Origin: a virus
Direction: 5' to 3' (one strand)
Length of the DNA: 33,810 nt
IMG/VR virus record: IMGVR_UViG_3300042465_000874
Span: 1-33,810 of that record
The translations under genes were made by a program, and so were the position numbers. Positions 22,308 through 30,754 of this stretch are shown here, piece after piece (position 1 is the stretch's first letter; each line of letters begins with the position of its first letter). Below the pieces are notes generated by a model. The model was not told the origin of the DNA. It searched no databases and worked only from the letters and a program-made list of their open reading frames with translations.

Positions 22308-22502
22308 ATGAATAATTGGACACCCCCACCAGGCACCAAAATTGTGATGCCAAGTCTTTTAGTGACAAACGCCAAGTTCAAACCTACCCGAGGCTCTGAC
22401 GTGCAAGCGACTTGGCGCAAACAGGGCTGGACTGCCCCCAGCGCAGGCTTGCCCCCGCCCCCGCCTGAGAAGGTGGTCGAGCCATTGCGCCGAGTGAGGT
22501 AA
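22308..22502 (+). CDS. Small proline-rich basic protein (64 aa)
   Basis: The product begins MNNWTPPPGTKIVMPSLLVT and contains ATWRKQGWTAPSAGLPPPPP and a basic end EPLRRVR. A strong AGGAG lies 6 bases before the ATG. Pro/Arg-rich and probably unfolded. No family recognised. It is the first gene after the dyad-bearing internal promoter. Confidence 0.68.
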   Translation: MNNWTPPPGTKIVMPSLLVTNAKFKPTRGSDVQATWRKQGWTAPSAGLPPPPPEKVVEPLRRVR

Positions 22503-22505
22503 GCC

Positions 22506-22655
22506 ATGCCAGCATTTGACACATGGAGTCACGAGAACCTGGCCAAGTTTGCTATGGAAGCCTACGCCAAGATGCAAGAGCAAGACGACCGCATCCAGCA
22601 GTTGCAAAACGATTTGAAGACCGCGATCAACGCATACCGGGAGTTACTGAAATGA
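22506..22655 (+). CDS. Small coiled-coil protein (49 aa)
   Basis: MPAFDTWSHENLAKFAMEAY is followed by AKMQEQDDRIQQLQNDLKTA and YRELLK. It is almost all helix with heptad-like Leu/Ile positions, so dimerisation is likely. The stop overlaps the next ATG (ATGA), three bases after the preceding stop. Function unknown. Confidence 0.65.
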   Translation: MPAFDTWSHENLAKFAMEAYAKMQEQDDRIQQLQNDLKTAINAYRELLK

Positions 22656-23191
22656 CTAACAAAGACGCAATGAAGCTGGCGCTTGATGCGTTGCAATTTG
22701 CACTGCATGTGGGGTTTGATGAATCAAGTGAAAGCCAAATCAAAAAAGGCGACAAAGCAGGACAACAGCATCGACAAGCAATCACCGCACTCAAAGAACG
22801 ATTGGCACAAGAGAAAGCACTTCAAACCTTGCATGAGGAAAATGAACGATTGGGTCTGTATCGGGATGCTTATGGACAGCCAGAGCAAGAGCCTGTGGGT
22901 TATGTTTACAGCGAACTGGGTGTAAAAAGTGCAGCCATTCAAAGAAATTTGCCTAACGGAACTCCCCTATACACCCACCCACCACAGCGCATAGAGCCGC
23001 CAGCATGGTTTCCTGCTGTTGAGAATATTCTTAATGAATATGGTTTGCAAGCAATAGATTTTGTGGCTGACTTTAAAGCGGCAATGAAAGATGCAGAGCA
23101 GCCACAGCGCACAGAGCGCAACTTCTGCCCCCTCTGCGGCAAGCGCACAAACGACATTCACACTTGCACACCACCACAGGAGAACACATGA
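22652..23191 (+). CDS. Ea22-like hypothetical early protein (179 aa)
   Basis: The start MTNKDAMKLALDALQFALHV at 22652 is set by ATGA overlap; the frame is open further upstream but that is rejected. The N-terminal 75 residues are a long helix (ITALKERLAQEKALQ). The centre has EPVGYVYSELGVKSAAI and NGTPLYTHPPQR, a module seen in many phage early proteins of proteobacteria. The C-terminus has FCPLCGKRTNDIHTC, a zinc-binding-like knuckle. The role is not known; such genes are variable and non-essential in lambdoid phages. Confidence 0.75.
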   Translation: MTNKDAMKLALDALQFALHVGFDESSESQIKKGDKAGQQHRQAITALKERLAQEKALQTLHEENERLGLYRDAYGQPEQEPVGYVYSELGVKSAAIQRNLPNGTPLYTHPPQRIEPPAWFPAVENILNEYGLQAIDFVADFKAAMKDAEQPQRTERNFCPLCGKRTNDIHTCTPPQENT

Positions 23192-23292
23192 TTGAAGCCA
23201 TACTCGCCGTGTTTGCGGTTGGATTCCTTGGCGTTGCAGTGGGCGTCGGCGTGGTTTGTGTCATGGTCTGGATGGCGCTCAATGAAGACTAG
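23188..23292 (+). CDS. 34-aa single-span membrane peptide
   Basis: MIEAILAVFAVGFLGVAVGV is followed by GVVCVMVWMALNED. Nearly the whole peptide is one hydrophobic helix with acidic ends, so it should lie in the inner membrane. The start is coupled to the previous stop (ATGA), with AGGAG upstream. No family recognised. Confidence 0.62.
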   Translation: MIEAILAVFAVGFLGVAVGVGVVCVMVWMALNED

Positions 23293-23461
23293 AGGCGGCG
23301 CCAGGCCAGGCAGCGGGCGCAAGCCCACACCCATCAGCGAGTCCAGAGCCATAACGCTGTGGAACCAAGGCGTCAGTAAGAAGGACATCGCCAGGCGCTT
23401 TGGCGTGGACTATCAGGTGATCCGGTACTTCTTCAAGAAGAAGCAGATGTTTAGGACATGA
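23282..23461 (+). CDS. Small helix-turn-helix protein (59 aa)
   Basis: The product starts MKTRGGARPGSGRKPTPISE and continues LWNQGVSKKDIARRFGVDYQ then VIRYFFKKKQ. The N-terminus GARPGSGRKP is a common linker of phage DNA-binding proteins, and the second part is a resolvase/Hin-type helix-turn-helix. It would bind DNA and may regulate late or early transcription. The last gene of the plus operon, it overlaps the membrane peptide gene by 11 bases and the convergent endolysin gene by 11 bases. Confidence 0.75.
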   Translation: MKTRGGARPGSGRKPTPISESRAITLWNQGVSKKDIARRFGVDYQVIRYFFKKKQMFRT

Positions 23462-23927
23462 ACAGCGCGGCTTCGTCCTTGCGGCGGTTCTCAAGCCCTC
23501 GGAGCACCTTGCCGCCGGCCTTGCAGTATTGCAACAGCGACGCTATGGCCGCGTCTTTTTCCCCGCGAAGAACCTTCTGACGGAAGGTGCTGCGCTGTAA
23601 CGTTCCCAGACCAACATTGAAAGCAAAGCTGACGCAAGCATCGAATTGGCCTTGGGTAAGGCTGACAGGAATAAGTTGGCCCACGCCGCGCTCAAAGCGC
23701 TGGAGATCGCTTCTGAGAATTCCATCTACTTCGTCGTTTGAAAACGTGCGATTGTCTTCTGGCCGAAGCGGGTAAGCGCCTCTTTGATCCATTGGAATTT
23801 TTGCTTGATCTGGGTATAAAACATGTCCGACTCCTATTGTCCAAAGCTGTGCTGGGCACCGATACGCCTTGTAGCGAATGCCCTCATGGTGCTGGATCAT
23901 CTTGATCGCATCAGCGCTGACGTTCAT
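23451..23927 (-). CDS. Endolysin (GH24 lysozyme)
   Basis: A 158-residue lysozyme starting MNVSADAIKMIQHHEG at 23927, where ATGA overlaps the holin stop; a longer frame is rejected. The catalytic triad is Glu15, Cys24 and Thr30 (HHEGIRYKAY, RCPAQLWTIGVGH), the E-8-C-5-T form of the E-8-D/C-5-T T4-lysozyme family. The remainder (SLTQGQFDACVSFAFNVG and RFERGVGQLI) matches the fold. It would cut peptidoglycan glycan strands. No signal or SAR sequence is seen, so release needs the holin. Confidence 0.92.
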   Translation of the reverse strand: MNVSADAIKMIQHHEGIRYKAYRCPAQLWTIGVGHVLYPDQAKIPMDQRGAYPLRPEDNRTFSNDEVDGILRSDLQRFERGVGQLIPVSLTQGQFDACVSFAFNVGLGTLQRSTFRQKVLRGEKDAAIASLLQYCKAGGKVLRGLENRRKDEAALFMS

Positions 23928-24427
23928 TTTTTGAACGCCTGCCCGCCAAACCAGAACGAAACGATGCAAGCCCAAATGATCTGGGTTTCATCGTCCCACA
24001 GGTGATTGAGCGCCACATCAAAGGCCACGTCTGTGTGCCAAGCGTAATAAAAACCAAAAATCTCCACGAACATAAACATGGCAAACATGCCGTAGGTAAT
24101 GACGCTACGGGTCGCTGCGCGCATGTTGGTCACCCATTGAGCCGCGCCTTGACCCAGCGCAATATCGTGCGCGTAGAGCGCCTGGCGCTCTTGCATGGCC
24201 GTCTGGTTGTTGGTGACCTCGGCGTTGATCTGAATCTGTTCGGTCTGGATGTGCTCGATGCGCTCTTGCGCCTCCAGGCCAGCTTTCTTCAAGGTCAGCT
24301 CGCGCTCGGTTTGCATGGCGGCCAGCGCCAGCTCATGCTTCTTGTCAGCGCGGTCTTGGAATAGCTCAAGGATTTTGGGCAAGCCGCCCATGAGGAAGCT
24401 GATGAGGGATGAGAACAGGGTCAGCAT
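23924..24427 (-). CDS. Holin-like membrane protein (GTA 3-TM holin type)
   Basis: A 167-residue protein. An N-terminal amphipathic/hydrophobic segment (LTLFSSLISFLMGGLPKILE) is followed by a charged coiled coil (about residues 25-85), then VITYGMFAMFMFVEIFGFYY and a last hydrophobic segment IIWACIVSFWFGGQ. This matches the holin-of-three-spans layout known from gene transfer agents and many phages. It would make membrane holes that release the lysozyme encoded immediately downstream. AAAGG ribosome site 6 bases upstream. Confidence 0.78.
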   Translation of the reverse strand: MLTLFSSLISFLMGGLPKILELFQDRADKKHELALAAMQTERELTLKKAGLEAQERIEHIQTEQIQINAEVTNNQTAMQERQALYAHDIALGQGAAQWVTNMRAATRSVITYGMFAMFMFVEIFGFYYAWHTDVAFDVALNHLWDDETQIIWACIVSFWFGGQAFKK

Positions 24428-24429
24428 GC

Positions 24430-24885
24430 TTAACCTTTCAATTCAAAACTGAGGTTGGGGTGGCGTGGATACTGCACAACGCGCTCGCCCTCGGGGCATT
24501 TGTACTTGATCGTTGCCAGTAAGGTTGCCTTGCCTTCAGCAATCTTTTCTTTTCTCACCATGGTGAGTTGGTAGGTAAACGTGTCGATCTCTGGCCCTGC
24601 TGGGCCGCTGAATCTGCTTGCGGTGGTGGTGGCCTCATGCACCATGCCTGCTGCGTCCCGAATGCTTGGCGTAAAACTCTCAACAGAACAGTCGTCGCGC
24701 TTCTTGATCCGCGCAACGGTGACGTTGATGGGTTGCCCAGCCTCTGCCACGATCTTGAAATGCTCTGGAGACCATTCAAGAATGGCTCTATCGAACCAAC
24801 CAAATTTATCGGCCAACGTGTAACTGCCGCCCAGTGCGGCAACGCTTGCGGCAACCGCTCCAATGGCTTTGGTAAGGTCGATCAT
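24430..24885 (-). CDS. Membrane-anchored lysis-region protein, hypothetical (151 aa)
   Basis: The start MIDLTKAIGAVAASVAALGG (24885) overlaps the upstream stop (ATGA); an upstream open frame is rejected. Residues about 7-27 are a membrane span. The rest has FKIVAEAGQPINVTVARIKK, DDCSVESFTPSIRDA and EGKATLLATIKYKCPEGERV, a beta-rich region that should lie outside the cytoplasm, with two Cys that could pair. No family recognised. It could be a spanin-like or superinfection-exclusion protein. Confidence 0.68.
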   Translation of the reverse strand: MIDLTKAIGAVAASVAALGGSYTLADKFGWFDRAILEWSPEHFKIVAEAGQPINVTVARIKKRDDCSVESFTPSIRDAAGMVHEATTTASRFSGPAGPEIDTFTYQLTMVRKEKIAEGKATLLATIKYKCPEGERVVQYPRHPNLSFELKG

Positions 24886-25106
24886 TTGTCGGCTTTGTTG
24901 TCGAGCTTGTCGAAAATCTTGCCCAGCATCTCGCGGATGTCGCGGATGTCGGCCTTGTAGTCGTCCCGGTTTACATAGTTCATGGGCATACCGCGCACGT
25001 CGCTGTCTAGCCGGTCGATGGCGATGTAGATGCGGTTGAGCGTCCACCCGCCAAAAAACCCGGCGATGGCCACGGCGATGTTGAAGAGTATTTGGTAGTC
25101 CATCAT
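24882..25106 (-). CDS. Small membrane protein with coiled-coil tail (74 aa)
   Basis: MMDYQILFNIAVAIAGFFGG followed by WTLNRIYIAIDRLDSDVRG gives one membrane span, and residues 45-74 form a charged helix (DDYKADIRDIREMLGKIFDK). The layout resembles small holin partners such as XhlA-type or inner-membrane spanin stubs. The start codons at 25106 and 25103 overlap the stop of the upstream ejection-protein gene. Function unassigned. Confidence 0.68.
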   Translation of the reverse strand: MMDYQILFNIAVAIAGFFGGWTLNRIYIAIDRLDSDVRGMPMNYVNRDDYKADIRDIREMLGKIFDKLDNKADK

Positions 25107-27016
25107 TTGCCTGTTGATCCCACACCGCGAATTTCTACGCGGAATGGCGGCGTCAAGTTGTTTTGGTTTGGTTGCTTTGGCGCCAATTGGTTGGGTTGCT
25201 CTAAAGCCTTTTCAACTTGCTTAGTAATTTGGCGAGTACGGGCAACTTCAGCAGCTGATTTAGCCCCAGGAAATCTTAAAGTTTGCAAAGCCTCAAGGCC
25301 ACGCAAAACAGCGCCGGCGGTATTGCTGTAGTTTACGGCACCAGGTTGTTTGACAAGCACGTCCTTGACAGCATCACGCAAGTCCATGATCTCATTGCGG
25401 CCTGTTTTGCCAAACATGTAGACCAATTTGTCTTCAGCATCCAGTTGATTGATTAATGTGTTAAGGTTTCTGAAAGAAGGCTGGTCACTCTTTGTGAGCA
25501 TGTCTTTCATGTGCTGAATTGTTTGACCTTGCAATTCTTTGTAAGCCTGCTGACCTTCTGGTCCGGCCTTTTTAAGCAACTTTGTGACCGTGCGCATTTC
25601 TTCCAATGAGCCGTCAAGCACTACATACTTAAACACATCATCAAGCGCCACCTGGCGATCAGCGTAACCGGCTTTTGTGCCAAGCAACTTGTCAACGCGA
25701 TAGACATCATCAAACTCTTTAGCCAACTGCGCTCTAGATTGACGCGCTTTTTGATACAGCTCACCGCCAGCACCTTCACCCATTTGGGTAATAATATTTT
25801 TCATGGGTTTGGCGTTTGCCGAATCTTTAACCGTGCCAATCTGTTGGTAAATGTCTTCAAGCGCACGCACCGAAATTGTGCCAATGCCTTGCGGATCGTT
25901 CATTTTTAAAGATTCAGCCACAGAATCCAAAATCGGGTCTAATGTTTTTCGCTGTGTTGGCGTTTTGGTATTGATATAGTCAATCAGGCTTTTATATGGC
26001 ACTTGTTCTAACGTCTCGCCAGCTTCATCTGCCGTTTTGTACAACGCCTTATATGCGTTATATTTTTTGGTGTATTCGTCATTAAGCGTTTTGTCAACAA
26101 TTTTACCAACAGCACGCATTTGACTAGGGTCAGCTACTTCGGCGCCCACCTCGCTAGTCATGCGCTCAAAGTTCTGCACAATTGCTTTTTGTTGGTTTGC
26201 CTTAAAACCGCCGATCTGTTCGGCCAATTTGGTTTTGGCTTCTGGAGAAATGCCAGTTACCACACCGCGCCCAACTTCTGCTTCAAATTGCTGTTGTGCC
26301 AAGTTCTTGGTACGTTCACCAGCTGTTGCAGGGATGTTTAAGCGCTGCAAACGCTCTTGACGCATTAAATCTTCAGCAGTGCTGGCCGCGCCCATGCCAA
26401 CCATGCCAGGCTGTTCGCGGGTCATCACATTGGCCAAAACATTGCGCACTGGTGCGGTTGCCTGGGTGATAGCAGGGCGAGCAACTGCACCGGCTTGCAT
26501 TAAAGCGGCAGGCGCCAGAGCGTTTATGCTTGTCCCAACAGACCCTAAAGTTGGTGGCAAAGCTCCAGTAATTGGCTGCAAGAACTCACCCACAGCACCC
26601 AAAATTTCTCTGGATGTTTGTGTGCGTGGTTGGTAAAACTGTTCACGTGCTTTAGCAGCCATTGCTTTACCAGCAGCACTTGCTTGCGGAGAACCTAGAG
26701 GAGCTGCATTTGCCAATTCACCATATATGGTGGCAAGAGGTGCAGCAATACTAGATGCCAAACCGCCAGCCAAAACGGCTGGTGTTTCAATCACGCCCAT
26801 AATGCGGTCACGCATAGACACTTCAGGCGCTGCTTTGCCAGTTATGACATTTTCAGCGCCTGGTATTCCCGTTCCAGCACTTAAACCAATGGTCTTGTAA
26901 AAGTCCATTTTTGGCATCTTTGCATAAAATTTTTCATGCAAAGAATTGGCCAAAGCAAGGTCTGGCACTGAGTTATATTCAGGATATTCGGCGCGGAATT
27001 CAGCAAGGGTAGCCAT
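25103..27016 (-). CDS. Large internal virion/ejection-type protein (637 aa, gp16-position)
   Basis: A long, mostly helical protein starting MATLAEFRAEYPEYNSVPDL, which resembles the start of phage DNA-ejection proteins. Residues about 65-185 are Ala/Gly/Pro-rich and hydrophobic (LAGGLASSIAAPLATIYGEL), then many charged helices follow. It is the last of three large genes in the P22 gp7-gp20-gp16 order. It would be packaged in the head or portal and enter the cell with DNA to form a channel. No lysozyme or peptidase motif was seen. The assignment is by position, size and composition, not by clear homology. Confidence 0.65.
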   Translation of the reverse strand: MATLAEFRAEYPEYNSVPDLALANSLHEKFYAKMPKMDFYKTIGLSAGTGIPGAENVITGKAAPEVSMRDRIMGVIETPAVLAGGLASSIAAPLATIYGELANAAPLGSPQASAAGKAMAAKAREQFYQPRTQTSREILGAVGEFLQPITGALPPTLGSVGTSINALAPAALMQAGAVARPAITQATAPVRNVLANVMTREQPGMVGMGAASTAEDLMRQERLQRLNIPATAGERTKNLAQQQFEAEVGRGVVTGISPEAKTKLAEQIGGFKANQQKAIVQNFERMTSEVGAEVADPSQMRAVGKIVDKTLNDEYTKKYNAYKALYKTADEAGETLEQVPYKSLIDYINTKTPTQRKTLDPILDSVAESLKMNDPQGIGTISVRALEDIYQQIGTVKDSANAKPMKNIITQMGEGAGGELYQKARQSRAQLAKEFDDVYRVDKLLGTKAGYADRQVALDDVFKYVVLDGSLEEMRTVTKLLKKAGPEGQQAYKELQGQTIQHMKDMLTKSDQPSFRNLNTLINQLDAEDKLVYMFGKTGRNEIMDLRDAVKDVLVKQPGAVNYSNTAGAVLRGLEALQTLRFPGAKSAAEVARTRQITKQVEKALEQPNQLAPKQPNQNNLTPPFRVEIRGVGSTGK

Positions 27017-27018
27017 GA

Positions 27019-28665
27019 TTAAAGTCCTGGTAAGCCCAATGGATTGGTTGGCGTTGCGTTGGGTATACCACCACTACGGCCTGCGGCAGCCGGAGCACCC
27101 CCACCGCCATAACCTTCAATGTATTTTTTACCCTCTCTATTGGTAGAAATTTTCATACCTTCAACAGCACGTTCTCTGGCGGCTGCTTTTTGTGCAATTA
27201 CTTTTTCGCCTTCGCCAATTAAAGGAAAAAACTCTTTAATTGTGTTGGATATTTCAGATGCGCCAAAAGCAGCTCCAGAAGTTTTGCGCAAATAAGCAGT
27301 AGCAAAAGCCAATTGTGATTGTGCTAATTTTTGTTGATCTGCGTTTGGCCCAATTAAACCAGTTGGGTCTGCATTAAATGTTGATTGAATTACATTTCCA
27401 ATACCATCGCCAACACCAAATGGAACCATTTGTGCCAATCCAGTCAAAAGCCCCGGCACAACTGCATTTTTAACAGTGCCTGACTTTTCCAACTGCTTGA
27501 TGGTATTTTGTGCCTGTGCCATTGCACCGCCAAACATAGCTGCATTGCTTTGGGTTTCGGTCATTGCTGTGCCCTTGCCCATCAATGGCACGCCAGGCGC
27601 ACCTGCTGCAGGCGGCGCCATACCTGGCCCGGCTGGCCCTGCACCCGGTGCAGGCAGTCTTGCACCAGGCACACCGCCACCAGGCATTGCTGGAGCAGCC
27701 GCGGGAGCAGCGCCACCAACAGTGACGGGGAAGGCTTGCAGTGTTCTTTTGTTGACGCCAACAATGCTGCCGTCTTCAGCTTCTTTAAGCTCAAAACCTG
27801 GGTTGGCTTTTTCCCATGCAAATTTGCCTTGGTCAAACGCCAATCGATCTCTTGCAATTTTGTTAGATTCAATTTGAGCTGGCGTCATTTGGAAAGCCCC
27901 GCTAGTTCCAGGCACTACAGTCGCTGGACCGCCCAAGCCTGGTATCTGCACAATGCCTGTTGGCCCTGCAGTTGTTGAAGGTTTATTTTGCTTAATAAAC
28001 TCAGTCATGCCTAAAGCGTTTTGGTTTTTCCATACGTTAAACTCTTGAGGAGTTTTTGGAATCTCGGCCAATGCAGCTTCAAGAGGCACGCTAGAAATAG
28101 TGTCTTTTAACTGCGGATCGTTATACATTGCAATAGTCCATTGCGCGGCGGCTTCTGGGCTATTGACCTTGCTGAGTTGATCTCGGAACTGAGCGGTTCT
28201 AGTAGTAACTAATTCTTGTCTTGTTTTTTGTTGCGTTAGCCCCGCCGTGTCTATGTCAGTTTGCGTTTTTCTGGCAAGCAATCCTTTTTGTTCCATCTCA
28301 TTTATTCTTGCCAGTTCAGCAGGAATTAGATTGGGCGCAGTTGTTCTTAATTTGTCAACAATTGCCTGCCTCATGTTGTCATAGTTAATTCCTCCACGCG
28401 CTGCGCCCATGCCAGCAAGAGTCCCGCCCGCCGGACTAGCGGCTGCTCCTCCGCCCATGCTTCCGCCGCCGCCATAATATGCTCCATAGGCTTGGCCTAG
28501 CGCATTTTGGCCTTGCTCTGCACGTCTTGCTGCGCCAAGTTGAAACTGTGCCAAAGCATTTTGCTGTTGCGCGTTTTCAACTTGCGCCATCTGAGCGTAC
28601 TGCGCCAATTGGTTTGGCACTTCAAGAGGCCGGATACCCAATGCGATAGAAGGATCGAGTGCCAT
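27019..28665 (-). CDS. Internal virion/ejection-type protein (548 aa, gp20-position)
   Basis: The protein starts MALDPSIALGIRPLEVPNQL and then has a Gln/Ala-rich helical segment (VENAQQQNALAQFQLGAARR), a Gly-rich stretch at about 65-95, charged helices, a Pro/Ala/Gly-rich linker around 315-365, and a C-terminal hydrophobic/helical region with FATAYLRKTSGAAFGASEIS. Such modular, Gln/Ala-rich layout is usual for ejection proteins of short-tailed phages. AAGGA ribosome site 6 bases upstream. Confidence 0.7.
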   Translation of the reverse strand: MALDPSIALGIRPLEVPNQLAQYAQMAQVENAQQQNALAQFQLGAARRAEQGQNALGQAYGAYYGGGGSMGGGAAASPAGGTLAGMGAARGGINYDNMRQAIVDKLRTTAPNLIPAELARINEMEQKGLLARKTQTDIDTAGLTQQKTRQELVTTRTAQFRDQLSKVNSPEAAAQWTIAMYNDPQLKDTISSVPLEAALAEIPKTPQEFNVWKNQNALGMTEFIKQNKPSTTAGPTGIVQIPGLGGPATVVPGTSGAFQMTPAQIESNKIARDRLAFDQGKFAWEKANPGFELKEAEDGSIVGVNKRTLQAFPVTVGGAAPAAAPAMPGGGVPGARLPAPGAGPAGPGMAPPAAGAPGVPLMGKGTAMTETQSNAAMFGGAMAQAQNTIKQLEKSGTVKNAVVPGLLTGLAQMVPFGVGDGIGNVIQSTFNADPTGLIGPNADQQKLAQSQLAFATAYLRKTSGAAFGASEISNTIKEFFPLIGEGEKVIAQKAAARERAVEGMKISTNREGKKYIEGYGGGGAPAAAGRSGGIPNATPTNPLGLPGL

Positions 28666-28674
28666 ATTTATTCC

Positions 28675-29712
28675 TTAGCCTGTGTATGTTGATCTGCGAG
28701 TCCGGTCGTTATACGCAGCTAACATATCTTGTTGGCCAGCGTAGTTCAAATACGAACCCAAGCCGCCGGTCAAAGCGTTGATCCCGCCAACTGTACCCGC
28801 AGCGTTTGCGGCTGCGCCTGATGTCATCAGGTTGCCGACGTTAGACGCCATGTTTTGTCCGGCAGCGCCTACTTGACCCGTGGCCGTCTGGCCGATACCC
28901 GCCAAAGCCGCCAAACGGTTGTAGCCTGTGGCTTCACGCGCTACATCGGCGTTGTAGCCCGTCAGCGCTCGGTTGTAGGCGTTCTGATATTCTTGACTGC
29001 CCATTTCTTGGCCGAAGCGTTGTGCGGCTTTCATAGCCCCGCCAGAGATCAAGCCACCCCTTGCGGCAGCGCTTCGATCCAATGCCTTCTGGCCTTCGGA
29101 CAATCGGAACGCATAGCCTGGGTCTTGGCCTAAATCAACTCTGCCGGTAAACGCCCCCGGCATCATGTTGCGCTGTGCCTCAAGCTGGGGCAGCGCACGC
29201 ACGCCAGCTTGACGGAATGGCTCTTGTAACGCGGCTTGATCTCTAAATTGTTGGTATTGCAAATCAGCCGCACGGCTTGCGGCGGCTGCTTGCGCGCTGC
29301 CGGCCTGTTGGGCTGCGTTAGAACCAAGCAAAGAACTGCCCAGCATGGCCGCAGGCAGCATCCAACTAGACCCCATTCCAGCGCCAGTTAAAGCATTGAC
29401 ACCCGCAGCGCCGGCAGCCCCCGCTCCAGCAGCCCCAGCAGCGCCGCCAGCAGTCAACCCCGCAATCGCATCGTATGCAGCCAGATCGGCAGCGCCCGCT
29501 CCAGCAGCGCCCGCTCCAGCGCTGCCAAAATACTGCATCGCGGCTGGCCCACCATAATAAATTGCCGCAGCTATAGCGGCTGCTTTAGCTGCGTCGCCCC
29601 CGCCGGTCTTCCAATAATCGTCCAGCGTTCCCGCTGGATTTTGAACAAATTTGGTTGTTGTATCAGATAACGTGCCAATGGGGTTGTTAAGAAACTGTTT
29701 AAAAAAGCTCAT
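28675..29712 (-). CDS. DNA transfer/injection protein (gp7-like, 345 aa)
   Basis: The N-terminal 35 residues (MSFFKQFLNNPIGTLSDTTT) are followed by a hydrophobic Ala/Gly-rich region to about 150 with membrane potential. The C-terminal part has QDPGYAFRLSEGQKALDRSA, ARGGLISGGAMKAAQRFGQE and YQNAYNRALTGYN, a signature of phage injection proteins. It would be carried in the virion and help make a channel across the envelope. A strong AAGGAG lies 7 bases before the ATG. It occupies the P22 gp7 position. Confidence 0.8.
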   Translation of the reverse strand: MSFFKQFLNNPIGTLSDTTTKFVQNPAGTLDDYWKTGGGDAAKAAAIAAAIYYGGPAAMQYFGSAGAGAAGAGAADLAAYDAIAGLTAGGAAGAAGAGAAGAAGVNALTGAGMGSSWMLPAAMLGSSLLGSNAAQQAGSAQAAAASRAADLQYQQFRDQAALQEPFRQAGVRALPQLEAQRNMMPGAFTGRVDLGQDPGYAFRLSEGQKALDRSAAARGGLISGGAMKAAQRFGQEMGSQEYQNAYNRALTGYNADVAREATGYNRLAALAGIGQTATGQVGAAGQNMASNVGNLMTSGAAANAAGTVGGINALTGGLGSYLNYAGQQDMLAAYNDRTRRSTYTG

Positions 29713-29722
29713 GCTGCTCTCC

Positions 29723-30058
29723 TTAGGTTACTTCACGGCCACTGACGCGCATGTTGATCGCTGTGGCAGTGCCTGCAATGGTGCTGATGAAGTCGCCCAC
29801 ACCCAGCACCTGGCCCACCAACTCGGGGAAAGTATAGACCTCAGACGCTTGGAGCGTCTTGGTCTTGGTGATCAAGTTGGCGTTGCCGGCTGACCCAGAC
29901 AGAGTGACCAAGTTGACGCTAATGGTCGCAGCGCTGCCGCTGTAGTTGGTCGCGGTAAATTTGTCGATGATGGCTGTGACGCCAGTAGCGGTGTACTGGG
30001 TTGTTTGGCTGTTTTCAACATTCTTGGCCGGTACAAGGACTTTGACGGTGACTGTCAT
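29723..30058 (-). CDS. Small structural-type protein (111 aa, gp14-position)
   Basis: The product MTVTVKVLVPAKNVENSQTT is followed by ATGVTAIIDKFTATNYSGSA and ASEVYTFPELVGQVLGVGDF. It is beta-rich with few charges, like a virion accessory or adaptor. In P22 this position holds gp14, a head assembly protein; no sequence likeness is claimed. TGGAG ribosome site 6 bases upstream. Confidence 0.68.
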   Translation of the reverse strand: MTVTVKVLVPAKNVENSQTTQYTATGVTAIIDKFTATNYSGSAATISVNLVTLSGSAGNANLITKTKTLQASEVYTFPELVGQVLGVGDFISTIAGTATAINMRVSGREVT

Positions 30059-30061
30059 GGG

Positions 30062-30754
30062 TTACTCCAGTAAAAGGCAATTGTTAGCGGCAGCTTGCAT
30101 GATGACCCAATTAGTGCCGTCAGACACCATTGTCGCCCAATTGCCTGCAACTGCCAAGAGGATTGCGGTGCCCGCCGCCCCACCCGCTCGCGGGACAACA
30201 TTACTCGACGCTGACACCAACGTCTGGGCTTGGTAGTTTTGAAAGGTCAAGTACCCACCAGGAAATGTGGACGCAGTTGGTAAGGTTACTGTACAGGTCG
30301 AGCCTGACTTATTGTTGATGTACCAATTGCTGGTGCCCACTGTAAAGTCTGCTGTTACAGTCACTGGCACGGTCGACAGCGCTGCAATAGATGCGTTGAC
30401 TGCGCCGATGTCAAGAATGGGCTGTGATTGCAGCCCTTCGATCTGTTTTTGCATTTCGGCAATTTGAGACACCAAAGCGGAACAGCAGTCGGTCAATATG
30501 TCAGGAACTGGTAAGGTAACAACTGGCGGCAGCGTTTGCAATTCTTGATTGACCGCACGAAGCGCGGCGTCATAGGACGCAATTAAGGATATTGAGTCGG
30601 GGCCAAGGCCACCATCATCCACCACATCAGTCGCAATGTCGTTGAGCGACAGAAAGAACAAGTACCATGCCCGGTCAATCAACCCGGTGCGCGGATCGAT
30701 CAACGGCACCCTGGGGGGTGTGATGGGCGTTGGATTTGCGTTTGGGCTAGGCAT
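30062..30754 (-). CDS. Putative tail needle or head-plug protein (230 aa, gp26-position)
   Basis: This 230-residue protein starts with a Pro-rich strand and PRVPLIDPRTGLIDRAWYLF FLSLND, then a helical, heptad-like region (DAALRAVNQELQ and LVSQIAEMQKQIEGLQSQ), and ends in a beta-rich C-domain (TVTADFTVGTSNWYINNKSG). P22 gp26, the tail needle that plugs the channel, is also 233 residues and directly follows gp10. The gene overlaps the gp10-like gene by 8 bases. The identification is positional and structural only; the C-terminal domain differs from that of P22. Confidence 0.55.
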   Translation of the reverse strand: MPSPNANPTPITPPRVPLIDPRTGLIDRAWYLFFLSLNDIATDVVDDGGLGPDSISLIASYDAALRAVNQELQTLPPVVTLPVPDILTDCCSALVSQIAEMQKQIEGLQSQPILDIGAVNASIAALSTVPVTVTADFTVGTSNWYINNKSGSTCTVTLPTASTFPGGYLTFQNYQAQTLVSASSNVVPRAGGAAGTAILLAVAGNWATMVSDGTNWVIMQAAANNCLLLE

